DNA from: Tetrahymena thermophila SB210 | Taxonomy: Eukaryota > Ciliophora > Oligohymenophorea > Hymenostomatida > Tetrahymenidae | Length of the DNA: 64,000 bases | Reading direction: 5' to 3' | Assembly: GCF_000189635.1 (NCBI RefSeq) | Contig: NW_002476011.1 | Location: 1 to 64,000, forward strand | In this document: piece by piece, positions 38,592 through 52,862 of the stretch | How positions within the stretch are numbered: position 1 is the stretch's first letter | How the letters are laid out: the number at the start of each line of letters is the position of its first letter | Notes under the pieces: generated by a model | The model's input: the letters and a program-made list of their open reading frames with translations, nothing else | What the model was told of the DNA's origin: nothing | Database searches by the model: none | Made by a program: the position numbers and the translations under genes

Positions 38592-41048
38592 ATTTATACT
38601 ATTGTATAAATATTTTATAATAGAAGTTAATTAAACTACTTAAATAATTTAAGCACATAAATTTTAATATTCTTTTTTTTTATTTAGTGTATTTTTTCCT
38701 TAGTTAATTGCGATTTATATTAATACCAAAGGTTTAAAAAAAGTGATTTTTTAAGAATTAGGTTTGGCAATAAACACTCAAAGTATTGTTTTAAAAAATT
38801 TATTATGGTATCTATTATTATATTAAAATAAATTAAACATAATTAAAAAAAATTAGATTCTTTAATTGTAAATAAATTTATACTTGATATTCACCTGTAA
38901 ATTAAATTTCTTAAAAAAAAATATTAGATTTTATTAATGACAGCAAATTAATTTTAGTTTAACTAACAATTTTCTATTAATAAAAATCAATAAATATTTG
39001 TTTTTAACTCAAATATTTTTAAATAATAACTTATTATTGATTATATTCAATAAAATTATGTTTTATTATTTTAGATACTCAAAAATAGCTTTAGAACATA
39101 TATAGGTACTTTCTAAGCGTATATATAATATTCAAAGTTAATTGGTAAACTATGTTTCTAGATGTTAGATTATGATATTTTGATTTGAGAAGTAAGATAA
39201 TAAATTAAACTACTTTAAATTTAAATAGTTTAGACTAATATTCAATATTAACAAAAAAATAATGAAGGAATATAATAACTCATAGTTTAAATAGAATTTA
39301 ATTTATTTTTTATTTGATATTTTTGAATTTATTTTATTTTCTTTAAGCTAAAAAATTAATATTAAATGTCCACATAATTTAAATAATTTCATTCATTTAT
39401 TAATTAAATATAAAATTTTAATTTATTTGATTTTGTAAAAAAATCTCTAATTTTTACTAAAATTAGAAATCAATGTTGAAATTAAAACTTTGATTTAAAT
39501 TATTATAAGCTAAATATAGTAATGAGGTAAAGTATATCAAAACACATAATAATAGTTTAATTTTATGAGATGATTTTATTAAAAACATACACATATACTT
39601 GTGAAATTAAGTAAGATAGATAGGGGATATAAAAAGAATTTTATCTGAATTATGAAATAAAGAACTTACCACTCCACCTATTTAGGTTAAGATATAAATT
39701 ATTAATAAAAGAATTATTTTTACAATTATATTAACTTACTTAGAATTTCTGATAAAATTAGTGTTAAGAACATAATAACCATACAAAAAATTAATAATTA
39801 ACAAAATTTAATTTCATCGTTAATTATAAAAATTTTTAATTTAAAAAATATTAAAATAGTCTGATTAGGTTAATCAATAAATACACTTTTTAAGACTTTC
39901 TAAAAATTATTTAATAGCTATTATGGCATAAATATTTCATTTCATAAAAAAAATGCATGGCTTACAATTAAAAGTTAGATTTATAACAAATAATCTAATT
40001 ATTTTGATAAAAAATAAATTATAAAGGATTACACTCAAGCTCATTGAAAAAAAGAGGTTTTTCATAAAATTAAAAATGTACATATTTATATTTAATTTGA
40101 AACTTTAAATTATCAAAAATTAATTTAAAAAATTAAAAAATAGATTTAATTATATATCATACAATTTATAAATTAGAAAATTAATAAAGTATTTATTCTA
40201 ATTTTCAAAAATTAAAAAAAAACTATTAAGTAATTATAAAATATTTTAAAAATACAAAATACATTTTAAGCCAATTAAAAATGGAAGAATAGGCTTTTGC
40301 TAAATAATTTTGATAATTATGTATTTTCTAGTACAGGTAAAAAGAAATATTTATCAAATCTTACTAATCAAATAATTTAAAAACACTCTAAAGTATTATT
40401 TAGAATATTCTAAGTTAAATGCAAAATATTTCTTTATTCATATTTATGTTATTTTTTCTTGTTTTTTAATGATCAATCCAAATTTTAGTATTAAAAAATT
40501 TAAAGATATTTCCATATTACTTTACTATTAAATAGATTATAAAATTGCATTAAATAAATTTATTTTGAATTTTACTTTTTTATAACTACAAAAGTTTTTA
40601 GATTAAGTCTTTTAAACATCAAAATAAAAGATAGCTAAATTATATAATCTTAGCAAAGTAAAATAAGCAAGCAATTTAAAGTTAAATGATTTGAAATATC
40701 AGCATTATTAATAAGTATAGTTAAGTCTTATGTTAAATTTATTCATTCACTTTATAAAATTTTTGATATTTTATATTTATTAATTTATAATTTTATTGAG
40801 TATATTAAAAGATTTCTATCTGGTACTTTTGCATAATAATTTATGTAATCAATAAATTCTTTTTGTATTTTATTTAATCTAAATTTAGTTTATCCATTCA
40901 TTAAAAAATTTTTATTTTTCCATTTCTACTTTGAATTAATTTATTAATATTTGATTTAATTTAAATAATTAGATATTTATGAAATACTTTTGTTTTGTCT
41001 AAGAAATAAGATAGAGCAAAATAAGGATTTAGGTTGCAAGTTATTTAA
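38592..41048. other. Intergenic D-E; left part of the second duplicated unit
   Basis: 2457 bp with no gene. From about 38845 it matches the flank upstream of gene D in the same order. It is a little shorter than its counterpart because of scattered deletions, for example around 40385-40470. Confidence 0.65.
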
Positions 41049-44000
41049 ATGAATTATAAATGGATAACTTAAAATAAATTTAAGTATTTAACATTAATAT
41101 TCGTATTCATCGAAATGATTCATGGTGTTAACTATCAGCAATTAAATTATGATTAAAGGTTTAAATAGTAGCGAATCATTCATTAGAACTAATTTTATTA
41201 TGGAAATTTTTTGTTTTAAAACTCTGATCCTACATCATCTAGCATAAACCAATTTGCAATCTCAGGATGGTTTTTTATAAGATATGTTGGTATTGATTAT
41301 TATAATTTTTTTAAATTTATATTGAAAGGACAATAAATATTGAGTGTATCTTATAATTTAGACAATAAAAATGTTAGATAAACTCTTCTCTCATATAATT
41401 AAGACTAAACAATTAATACAATTACTTACAATAGTTGGTATTTGATTAAATCATAAATTATTGTATAGAATAATTAAGTTATTGCATAAACATCTGTTCA
41501 CAGCTACGGAAGTTTATTTCTGGCTAATATAGCTCCGACAACACAAAATTTTAATTAAATTTTTTCAAAAGCAGATGTAACTCTATAGATTGGAAATTCA
41601 TCTGAATAACCAGGAACATAGGAATCTTGCGCTTATTCGAAAAATGTTTACATCTACTGGGATGAAAAAATTGATGATAGTAAGACTTAAAATTATGTAG
41701 ATGATTTCACAGCACTAGAAACCTAACTCGTATGGAATTTTGACTTCTTTTATACAAAGGCTAATCCAAAATCTTATGTTAATACAGCAAAGTCAACAAA
41801 AATATATTCAACTAATTATGATTTAGGAGAATCTTAAATCCTTCTTGTAAAATCAAACACAGAATTCAAAACAGACTATGTTAATCCACTTGATTTCGGA
41901 GGATTAGTCATTACTTTCCACTTTAAAATACCTTCTCTCTCTATCTAAAACTTAAAATTATTTTAAATTCTAAATCAACAGGTTTAAATTTCTATTTCTA
42001 TAGATTCATCTTAAAATATTTTTTTAAATGCACAATAAATTTAAGCAATTCCTTTGAATTAATGGAATTAAGTTACTCTTATTATTAAGACTCTAATACT
42101 TAACGAAGCTTTCTTAATAGTAAATACATTTGAAAATTTGATATAAAAAGTAACTTTAAGTGAACAGTTTCTACTAGGTTAACTTTAATTTGGAGATGCG
42201 TCAAATACATAAGACATTTAATTCAGTCATATCAGATATTACAAAGGAACTTTTCTTACTTCTAATAAAGGAAATTGTTTATTGTAAGATTCTAGAAACA
42301 CTGTTTCTTGCATTATATGTCAATCTGGTTTCTTTATCAACTACCAAAGTAATTTAACTTGCTCATCTTAAGCACTGCCAAGCATTAATGTCGATAAAGA
42401 TAATATAATTGATTGGAATAAAAATTTTCAAAATTGCCCTCAAGGTATGGTGTATGATCAGACTACATTTTAATGCAGCTGTTTAAATTAATTTTACATG
42501 AAAAACGATAATACATGCTCAAAATGCCCAAGTTATTGTAATGGGTGTACAAACTAATCTACTTGCATAAACTAAGATCCATAAAGATTAGCAAATGGGA
42601 TATGCCAGTAAGGTTATTTTGACGATGGATATTCTTGTATTAATCAAAAGCTAACTATTTTCAGCTTAACAAATAATATAGTGAAAATATTCACAACACC
42701 TAATTTAAAGCCTATTTGTTCACAGACTATAAGTCCCATAGACTATACATTAACAGAGAGTGTTCTTAATTTATCTAATCAAAATTTTTATTCATTCTTA
42801 TTTAGTTTTTCTTATTATTTTTAAGATTTGAATGATAACTATTCCTTCGCTGTTTTTTCAGATGGAGCTAATGAAATTTTTACTTTTTCTTTTAGCTAAA
42901 CTCCAGACTATAAATTAATAAATTTTGAAGTTTAAGGATAAATAGTATATAAAACTGCTATCCTAGAAACCTAAGTAGTTTGGATTGCCTTTTGGACAAA
43001 CTTAAAATCAATAACTTTATTAATATAGTCACATTCACAATTTTTTCATACTTCAGTTAATACCAACCTTAATATGATATTAAATAATCCTTAGTTTTGT
43101 GTTGGACCTTGTAAATCTAAATATCATCCAGCTGGGTATTTGTGTGGGGATCTTGAACATAGACCTTTAATATTCATTTAAAATATAACAAACCCGATAA
43201 ATGATTTAACAACTTTACAAATGTTTCTGTCTAATCCTACAGTAAATGTTGCCCTATTTAAGATCAGCTTATTCTCTGATTTAACACAAATTTTCAAAAA
43301 TCAATTACCATCAAATCCATCTTTAGTTTTAGATTTTTAAAACACTCCTGTAGAGATACATAGATTGAAAGGTTTTGGTTTTACTAGATAAGTCAATGCA
43401 GTAGTTTAGAATATAAATATTTCAGGTTATTATTGGATTTCATTTTATTGCTCTATACTACCTGTCACTATTAATTCTTAAGTTTCCCTTTTATCTTATC
43501 CTTTAAATGGAGGAAATGTTGAATATTTTCTTGTTCCTCATGGACAAAAAATATTGATAAGAATTTGCTATATAACTTAATGCATCGATTCTAAATATTC
43601 GATGTTAAATTTGTAAGAAAGTAATAATTTATTTATTTTAATGAGACACCAAAGTCCTTTCTCTGGTGGTATACACTTTATTGAATTCGATGTAATATGC
43701 AATTATCTTAGAGAATAAATTTAATTTTTAAGTGTTTCATTTACTTAAAATATTCCAACGATCAGCATTAATATAGGCCTTCAAACATAGAACACAGAAG
43801 ATTTTCTATTTTATTTAAATCTAATTAATATAGATAAAGGTGATGGTTAATATTACTTTGATTACAATCCTAGTTAAAATTGCTTTATTTTTTAGCAAAT
43901 AGACTAAATGAATTGCATTTATTACAAAAATAATTTACTTATCTACAAAAATAATATCACAGTTTAAGAATGTTAAAGCTACAATGATAATCAACTGATT

Positions 44001-46520
44001 TTTTTTATTCCAAATCTCCAAACTAGAGAATGTATAAACACGTAATAAACCTTTCCTGATTGTTTGATTGTGGATCTTGTTAATAACAATTTATAATGTA
44101 TTAAATGTATAAGAAATAATACTGATCTATTAAATAAATGTTCTTGTATTGAAGGATATTACTTAGATAGTTATACATAGCTCTGCCTTAAGTGTAATCC
44201 CATTTGCCAATCATGCTAGGGCAATTAAAGTAATTGTACAAAATGCAAATATTCAAATTAGATAACACCTTCTTGTGACTGTCTTGAACCAAATTATTTT
44301 TTAGATCAAAATCTATCATGCTAAAAATGCTCATAGTAATGTGAATCATGTGCATATACTAAAGATTCTTGCTTAAAATGCTCAGTTAATAGAATAAATC
44401 CCCCTTAATGCTATTGTGATAACACGAACTATATTGAAATTAATGGTGTTTGTATGAAAATTATCTGCGATAATAAATGTGATAAGTGTTAATTTGATTT
44501 TTCATCAAACAGTATAATTTGCTTGAAATGTAAATATGGAAGATAAAACCTCCCTCAATGCACTTGCATGGAAAACTATGTTGAAAATAATGATGGTACA
44601 TGTTCTCCTTGCCCAAATTCACACTTTTTAGATGTACTTACAAGTCAATGCTAAATTTGCTAGTTTCCTTGTTTACAGTGCATTCACACAAAAAATTAGT
44701 GTACATTTTGTTATCAAGGGTTAGAATTAGTAAACAGCACTTGTATTTGTGGATAAGATTAAGAAATAAAATAGATATCTGAAGGTTATACATCCTAATT
44801 TGTTTGTATTTAAGCTATGAAGACAAAACTATCTGTCGTTCTCTAAATAACAAATTATTTATTAACATTTACTTTTGACTAGAGTTTAAAATAAATTGAT
44901 TTCTTAAAAAATCCTTTTTAAAATCTTATATAAATTCAGTTATCAAACGTTCCCTAATCTTATTATTCATTTGAAAATCCATAAATTAATTAAAATTAAC
45001 TAACATTATAAATGAATGTCAAAACAAGCTTTTAAGTTAGTAGTGGCACAGCTCTCTTTTTACAAACAAAAATATTTGAGAGCTAAGATAATAGGTTTGT
45101 TCTAAGTTCATATTATCTTACAAATCCAATTTAATTTGAAATTGGACCTTTCATTTTTAGTGATCAAGTTGCTTAAAAAAACATGGCTGCAGTGATGAGT
45201 AATCTGAAGAGTAGTTAATACTAAAATATGTTAGGTGTAATTTAACAAACCTAGATATTATTTTATCTATTAAATACAGCATAGCCAACATTACTGTTCT
45301 TATTGTTAAAAGCTAACTTTCCTCCTAATTTATATATTTTCTACTAAATATTTGGAACATTCGTATTCCCAGGTGTTGTTAATTATTAGTCAACAGATTA
45401 TAAGCAAAGTTATAGTTTATTTGGTTTAAAATTTGATTAATAGTAAGTTTTTTTAACTGATAACTAGATATTTAAACGAATTGGTTTTTCAAATACATTT
45501 CTTGTAAATACTTCTCTAGTTCTCTTGAAATATTTTGTGCTAATAGTCGTTTATGCCATACTTCATCTAATTGCTTAATTTTTATTTTATTTTTCTTAAA
45601 AATCAATAAAAATGATATTAAAAATCAAAAGTAAAGTATTATAAAGGCTAAATTCTGAAAATGAGGCTAATTTACTTATTTTATCAGTGTCAATTCTACA
45701 TTAATTCACTACATTATAACAAGAGCTCTGGTCAGTTAGATATGGATACTATTTAGCTATAACATTTTTAATATTTTTTATAGTGTCCTTTTATCATAAT
45801 TATATTTAAATAAATAATTTATAATTAAAAAATGAATTTCTTTACTCATTTTAGTTTACAAATAGACTATCAAAAGATAAATCGAATCTTTCAGCTATTA
45901 AAAGAAACTATTTTCTTATTTAACTTTTAAAAAAGTACTTAGCAGTAATAATCTTATTTAGTTTATAAAACAGTCCTTATGCTGCATGTGTTATCCTTGG
46001 TTTATTATTTCTTATTTCTTCTTTGATAACGTTTTATTATAAACCATATCAGAATCTTATGAATTCGATTATAAAAATAATAGGCGAGCTTATATTTTCT
46101 GCTGTGTGGTTTCTTCATATTTACATTTTAGTAATAGAAGATTAATTAAATAGGGAACAATAATTTGAATAGAGTACAATTGAAACTTATTTAAATATAG
46201 GCAATATAGCAATAGTGCTTCTCTTTATTTTTAATCTAATTTTCTTAATTGATATCTTTATCTTTCTTTTTAATGTTTTTAAAAACTTGTTCTATAAAAA
46301 ATAAAACAAAAATTTAGAATAGAAGCAAAAATAAAACTATGAAAATTAATATATGGAATTAGAAAAAATCCTAAAAGAAAGCACTCAAGTAAAATAATTT
46401 AGCAACTATTTTCAAAAATTATCAATTAATAAAGTGTAAAGTGTTGTTGGAAATCAAAACTAGTAGTAAACTATCTCTTTAAAAACAATGAATGTTAAAA
46501 ATTATATGGAAAGTCTATGA
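38845..46520 (+). repeat. Right copy of the 7.7-kb tandem duplication (gene E unit)
   Basis: Direct repeat of 30865-38591. The start codons lie 7932 bp apart. Similarity begins about 250 bp after the stop of gene D and continues through the stop of gene E, so the unit was upstream flank plus gene. Confidence 0.8.
41049..46520 (+). CDS. Array gene E: giant Cys-rich multi-pass surface protein
   Basis: Single exon, 1823 aa, TGA at 46518-46520, one codon shorter than D (a Met codon missing near 43957). All modules sit at the same residues as in D; signature module at nt 42525-42638. The first 1.1 kb differs from D at many sites, most of them spread over the first lectin-like region. From about 42180 onward long blocks are almost identical to D (about two differences in 42182-42485). 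It has the same basic, Gln-rich cytoplasmic tail. The conserved upstream block ending in TTGCAAGTTATTTAA directly precedes the ATG, as in D. The divergent N-terminal lectin-like region is where a difference in ligand choice would be expected; that is inference. Confidence 0.92.
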
Positions 46521-47132
46521 ATATTTAATAATATATAACTATTTTATATTAAGTATAAAATTAAATTTCTTAAAAAATTTAAAACCATATTCATTTTAAT
46601 ATTATTTATATTTATTTATAATATACTGTAAATGCTCATTAATTAAGGCATTACCTAAGTATCTTTTTTACCCCAAAAAAAGTGCCTTAAATAAAATTTT
46701 TTTATATTTAAATTATTCAAAAACAATCCTTAATAATATAATTTTTGGTAAATTAAGTCAATTAAAAGAAATCAAATAAATTATGAATTGATTATTAAAA
46801 TTATATATAGGAATTTACTCACATGTTATATTTTTTAATGAATTTTAAATAAAAGATAAATTAAAATATTTCTTTAACAAATTTTTCCCATTCATTCAGT
46901 GTATAATCAATTTTACTATTTTCTTAATAAGAAATTCTGAAATATCATAATTGAATTTGAAAAGGAAAAAGATAAAAGCTTAATTGAATTAATAAAAGAA
47001 TTTTTAATGAAATTTTCCTAATTACAATTAATTGCAAACCTCTCCTTATCAAAAAATCTGATTGTAAATGATAATTAAAATTTTATTGGATTATATTTTT
47101 TTGATAAAAGAATTAATAATTGCTCACACTAA
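46521..47132. other. Intergenic E-F
   Basis: 612 bp, the shortest gap of the array. It holds the 3' end region of E with an inverted repeat (46643-46690) and the promoter of F. Otherwise plain A+T. Confidence 0.6.
46643..46690. repeat. Inverted repeat TTAAGGCA / TGCCTTAA
   Basis: Perfect 8-base arms at 46643-46650 and 46683-46690. Inside them a T run and an A run flank CCCC, so the whole can fold into a longer hairpin. It lies about 120 bp after the stop of gene E. It could act in 3'-end formation or be chance; no counterpart follows gene D. Confidence 0.4.
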
Positions 47133-50100
47133 ATGAATTTAATATTAGAAAGATATTTATTTAAATTAGTCTGTTTTCTTCTAGTTTTATGCTTATCTGC
47201 ATCTAGCTAAATTGACAATTAATACTTATGTATAGGAGACTACTTTGTTACACCCTGCTATCAGAATTTAAATAATAGAATTGATTACTTTTGCTCTGGA
47301 ACTGATGTTTTTAAATAATATTCTAGTCCCACTATTTAAAAATTCACTATCACGGGCTGGGTTTTTTTAATGGGAAATATAAATTAGAATTACAATATCT
47401 TAACGGTCCTAGAAAACAATACTTTACTTTTTAAAATTGAATATAACATACAAATGTCTGTATTTACTGGAGCATTATTATCAAACACCCCCTAATCTTT
47501 TAGTTAAAGTGGGTCTTCTTCACTAATTTCAGCATGGTACTTTATAAAATTTAAGATGGAAGTATTGGTTGGTACACAATTAAATTTATATGCAAATATT
47601 TAAAGTGGTGGAACACATTATTTTTTAACATTGTCAACTGCAACTAGAAGCAATACAGCATTCTAGGCATCTAAAATGATCTTTGACTATGGGAATGGTT
47701 AGTCATTTTCTTAATATAGCTGTTTATTGATTTTAAATATATATATTTATTGGGATTCTGACCTATCAGATTCTAGCTATTTTACACTTTTTAACGATCT
47801 TTCTGCGATGGATATTTATTTGAAGTGGAGCTACGATACTTTTTACATCCAATAAAACTAAGGCTATTTATTATAAGCTAACAAACCTAATGGTAAACTT
47901 CCTATTGGTATTAATAGAAATGAATCTTTTGTATTGAAAAGCTAAGAATAAATAGTATCAGATTTTATTAATTCTTAATCAAATAGGGGATTTGTCTTGA
48001 CTTTTCACTTTAAATTGGTTTCTTAATTGGGGAAAACTAATAAAATTGTGATTTTGGAAATAATTAACTATCCTAATTCTTAATTGATCTTCGATAATAA
48101 TTAACTATATTTCTTTAATACTCTAATGGCAAATATTTAATTAAAAAAATGGAATTAAGTAACAATAATCTGTAATAAAATTGCCTCTTAATTTTATTTC
48201 ATTCTCAATGATGATTAAACAACTTTAAATTCATTTACAAAGAATAATGCCCTCTAATTTTGTTAAATTTTGTTTGGAGATTCTAATAATACAAATTATT
48301 ATTTATATTTAAATTATATAAGAGTATATGAAGGTATGTTTTTGAGCAGCAGTCCAACCTGCTTTATGCTACAAGCTAGAGGTTAACAGAATTGTATCAT
48401 ATGTAAAAGCGGTTACTTAATAGATTACTAGAATAACATGGATTGTGTTAGCCCATCTTCAAATAGTTAGAGTACAATAATAGATAATGTTAAAGACTGG
48501 TTTCCAATATAATTCAAATGCCCTAAAAATATGATTTTGAATAGCTAAAATGTGTGTATTTGCATGTTTTAATATTACAGAGTGGGTGATGATTGTTTTT
48601 TATGCAAAAATTATTGCAAAGGTTGTTTAGATGCAGATACGTGCATATAAATGGATCCATTAAGATAAAGAAATGGAAAATGCTAAGATGGTCTTTTTGA
48701 TGATGGGTATAATTGCTACAATACTTTATATAATATTTAAAGTAGGATAAATTACATTAAAACGTTAAATCCTAATAATTTTCTTAGTGGATGCTCTTAA
48801 ATTGGAACTCAAACTTCTAATTTAATTGATAATTCTATTTTAATGCTGTAAAAAGAGAAGGCATTCTTTTTTTCTTTTAGTGTGAAAGTCTATGACTCAG
48901 TTAGTTAAGCTGCTATAGCTTTCTTGTAAGATGGAACATCTGAATTATTCACTATAATGTTTGAATTGACCTCTTATAATGGATAAAGTTTACCATCTGT
49001 AAATCTGTATGTAAAAGGCTCAAAATTACTAAGTTTAATTATAGGGTAACAATCAACAGTATGGATAGGCTTATGGACGGATTTTAACAATCTTTGCTTT
49101 TTTATTTTCTCTGATATGATTATGCAATACTAAAATATAAATGTGAATAGTTATTTCTCAAGCTATAGTGTGCAAAATCCTACTTTGTGTGTTGGAAAAT
49201 GTAGTTCTTAATTACAATCAAATTATGCATGTGCAGAGTATAGTTAAATTCTTTATATTTATAATTTAAACCAGATTAATGATTTAGCCCAAGCTAGATA
49301 TTTAATTAACCTTTACACATAAACAATTTCATTATTTAAACTAGATTTCTTTAATTTGCCAACTTCTAACAGCATTAAAGACTAATCAAATTAGTATGCT
49401 TTAATTTCAAACTCAAAAATAATATCTAATAGATTCAAAGGAATTCAATTTACTTAAAATCTTTAAGCTTAAATCTCAGGTGTTGATATTTAATAAAACT
49501 ATCCTAGTTTTTCGTGTTATATCTTTCTTGAAGAACTTACTTTTTAGCAAATGATATTTTAGATACAACTAGGATCTTCGTAATTATAGTATCATATAGT
49601 CCCATATGGTACAAAAGCTTTTGTTAGGATATGCTAATTTAACTTATGTCTTGATACAAAATACTCTATGCTTAATATTTATGAGCAAAACTTTCTATAC
49701 ATTATTTATAGAAAAATAGGAAATTTTCAAACAAATATTTATCAAGAGTTTGAAGTATTTTGCAACTATTAAAGAGAAGTCTTATTATTTTTTGTATAAT
49801 AGTAAACATATCCAGTATCATTAAACATATTTATTTTTAAGCAAATCTATCTTTCTAATTTGTAAAATCAATCAGTTTATCTTAATAAAATCAGAATCGA
49901 AGCAGGTGAAGGATTTTATTATCAAGATTAAAATCTTTCCGAAAAATGTTTTTTATTTAAAAATATTTAATAAATGGAATGCTTAATCCCAAAAAAAGGA
50001 TTTGTTTTTTATTAAGATAATTTATTAATCACAGAAGACGAATGCAAAAATTTAACAATTAAAAACAATTATTTTCATATAATAAATCCATCAACATAAG

Positions 50101-52862
50101 AATGTATTAATACTTACTTATCTCCATACTGTGAATAATTAGACGATATCGATGATTCTTTGAAATGTAATAAATGCTAATATATAGGCCAGGACCCTGA
50201 CAAGAATTGTGAATGCCCATTTGGAAGCTATTTAAATGTACAAATAATTATTTTTCTTTATTAAATATTATATAATTTTTAATTTTTTTATAATTTTATT
50301 TCAGAGTTTATCTAATCCCAAAATAAATGATTTTTTGGTTAAGATTTTGAAAATTCATAAATATAGATAATTTAATCTTAATCTAAAAATTTGTACTTAT
50401 TTCTTCCTAATTTAAAATTAAATATTAAAATTTGTAAATTAACTTGAAAAAAACCCCCTTCAATTATTTATTTTAATTTTTGAGTTTTTCTATTAATTCA
50501 TCATTTATTCAAGGACCAATAAACCGAAAAGTTTTTATTAATCTTAAAAATTTTTATAAATAACCTTTTATATCAATATACCTATTAATCTAAATTTAAA
50601 TATAAAATTTATTTATTAAAATTTATATATTCTTTTATAAATAAGATAACAAATTCAAAATGCGAATAATGCAATCCTTAATGCTAAACATGTGATGGTT
50701 CATCTAATAACTGTTTAACTTGCAAATATGCTAATTAAAATCCACCATAATGTGAATGCTTAAATTCAAATGAGTTTTTAGATGAAAATTACATTTGCAA
50801 AATTTGTTCCTATAAATGTTAAACTTGCTATTAGAGTGCTAATATGTGCCAAACTTGTTCTACTAATAGATTTAATCCACCTAATTGTGATTGTGCGCCA
50901 TAGTATATAGAGTTTAATGGTTAATGTTAGCCATTAAAATGTGAAAATAAATGTTCAAAATGTGATTAGTCTACTTCTAATTGCATTGAATGCAATATAG
51001 GTAGAGTTAATCCTCCTCTTTGCAACTGTTAGCTTAATTACATTGAAAATTAAGATGGAACTTGTTCATAGTGTATTTAAGGATATTATTATGATTAATA
51101 AAATAATAATTGTCAATAGTGCTCAATTTAGTGTCATTCTTGCATAAATTAACAATATAATTGCACTTCTTGCAATTATGGATTAATTCTTTAAAAAAAT
51201 AAATGCATTTGCTCAGATGGAACTTCTATGATTAAAAAAAATAATTAGATTTTATGCTTAAAAAATATGAATGTTAGTTTGAGTGTAATTTTGAACTCTA
51301 CCTATTACTCTCTTGTTTTCAAATTTGATTATGATATTCAATAACTAAATAACGAATATTAAAAGAATATAGCTTAATTAATTTAAATAACTTTTTAAGA
51401 AGTTCCATAAAGCTTCTTTGAAATTAGTGATCCAATTGTTTAAGGAAATACAATTAAAGTTAAACTAAATATTTTTAAAAGTTTCTAAACCTAGCAAGGT
51501 TGGGTTTAATTTTTAGACAACACACAATTTATAAGCACTTCACAAGAATTTGTACTGAATCAAAATTATACAACAAACTTAATTAGGTTTGAAATTGGGC
51601 CATTTCTTTTTGATAAGAATGTTATGGATGGAGGTTTATCAGATTAAATTATTAATCAGTTTTAGGATTCAAGCAAAGATGTAGCCTTTAATTTTATAAA
51701 ATAATTCTAAATAATTCTTTATATCCTGAATACAGCATAACCTTCAGCACTATTTTTGCTATTAAATGCTAAATTGCCTCCTAACTTATATAAATTCTAT
51801 TAGGTAATAGGATTATTAGTCTACCCAGATGTGGTGAATTATTAATCAACTAATTATAGATAAAATTTTTAATTGTTTTACATGAACTTAAATCAAAGAG
51901 AAGTTTTTTTATCTAGTGAATCAGTCTACAAAAAACTAGGTTTTTGTAATAGTTTTCTGATAAATGCATAGGGTATTATAATGAAATACTCAATTATTTT
52001 ATCAATAATAATGATTTTATCAATATTTTTATCTAAAAATTCCTTTTATCAATCTTATAAAATTAATAATAAATTGTTACGCATTAAATAGTTTTTTATA
52101 AAACTAGTGAATAGTGAAAATGATGCAAATCTTTTGTTACTGTTTTAATCAATTTTAGTCTAGTTTACATTTTATGATGATACTATATGGGCTATAAGAT
52201 ATGGATTCTATATAGCAATCTTATTTGTGTTTGTACAAATGATATCTTTTTATTTAAATATCAGATAAGTAAATGGTTAACAAGATTTTAATGAAAGGGA
52301 TTATTCTTTTTAATTTATTGAAAGGCTGCTAGATACAAAAAATAAGTTAAAAAAAAATTATTTCATCATATAATTATTCAAAAAATATTTAGTTTTATTG
52401 GTTTTGTTCTTTTTTAGATAATATCCTATACTAGTTTGTATAATAAATGGAATCACTTTTAGTTTGTCGTGTTTCTCTACAGCTTTTATGAAACCCTACA
52501 AAAATTTAATTAGTAGAATTGTCAAAATAACAGGAGATTTATTGATATCGATTAGCTGGTTTCTTCATATTCCAATACTAGTTTTAGAAAAAAATTTTAG
52601 TTAAGAAACACAAATAAATTAAATGTAAATAAATTAGTATTTATTATTAGGTAAAATAATAATTATATTGATTATTATATTCAATATTTTATTTCTTATT
52701 TTGAAAATTATTGAAATAATGATAGAAATCAAAAATCTTTGCTTTTCAAAAGCATAAAGTGAAAAAAATACTAATTAATTAAGTATTACTAAATAACAAA
52801 TTAATAACTTTAAAGATTAAAATCATATTAAATATTATAAACCTTAGACAAAAAATAAATGA
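47133..52862 (+). CDS. Array gene F: giant Cys-rich multi-pass surface protein, one intron
   Basis: Two exons (47133-50237, 50646-52862), 1773 aa, TGA at 52860-52862. Signal peptide core LVCFLLVLCLSAS. Early Cys residues (YLCIGDYFVTPCYQN) are shared with G and H, not with A-E. Beta motif TITGWVFL. The signature module at nt 48603-48716 has CKNYCKGC and GLFDDGYNC. CVGKC near 686. The 408-bp intron falls after residue 1035 inside the CxxC array, at the same codon as in G and H, but is about 340 bp longer. The frame after it (CEQCNPQCQTCDG) continues the array. The juxtamembrane domain and membrane block (from about 1386) are very like G: LPPNLYKFYQ, GFCNSFLINA and MKPYKN. The tail after the last segment is about 45 residues, ending in NK-rich sequence. 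Confidence 0.9.
50238..50645 (+). other. Enlarged intron of gene F (408 bp)
   Basis: Donor GTACAA, acceptor AATAAG before an ATA codon, matching the AATAG/ATA and AAAAG/ATA acceptors of the 70- and 71-bp introns of G and H. A second possible acceptor, TTTCAG at about 67 bp, ends a segment of the size expected for the ancestral intron, but reading on from there does not keep the downstream frame. The extra 340 bp is A+T-rich with a small C-run (ACCCCCTT) and no ORF. It looks like an insertion in or next to an old short intron. Confidence 0.65.

Noticed and set aside
50305-50340. Small extra exon in the F intron after TTTCAG
   Set aside because: G and H join the flanking codons directly with no inserted residues, and the following donor (GTTAAG) is weak. 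The single 408-bp intron is simpler.
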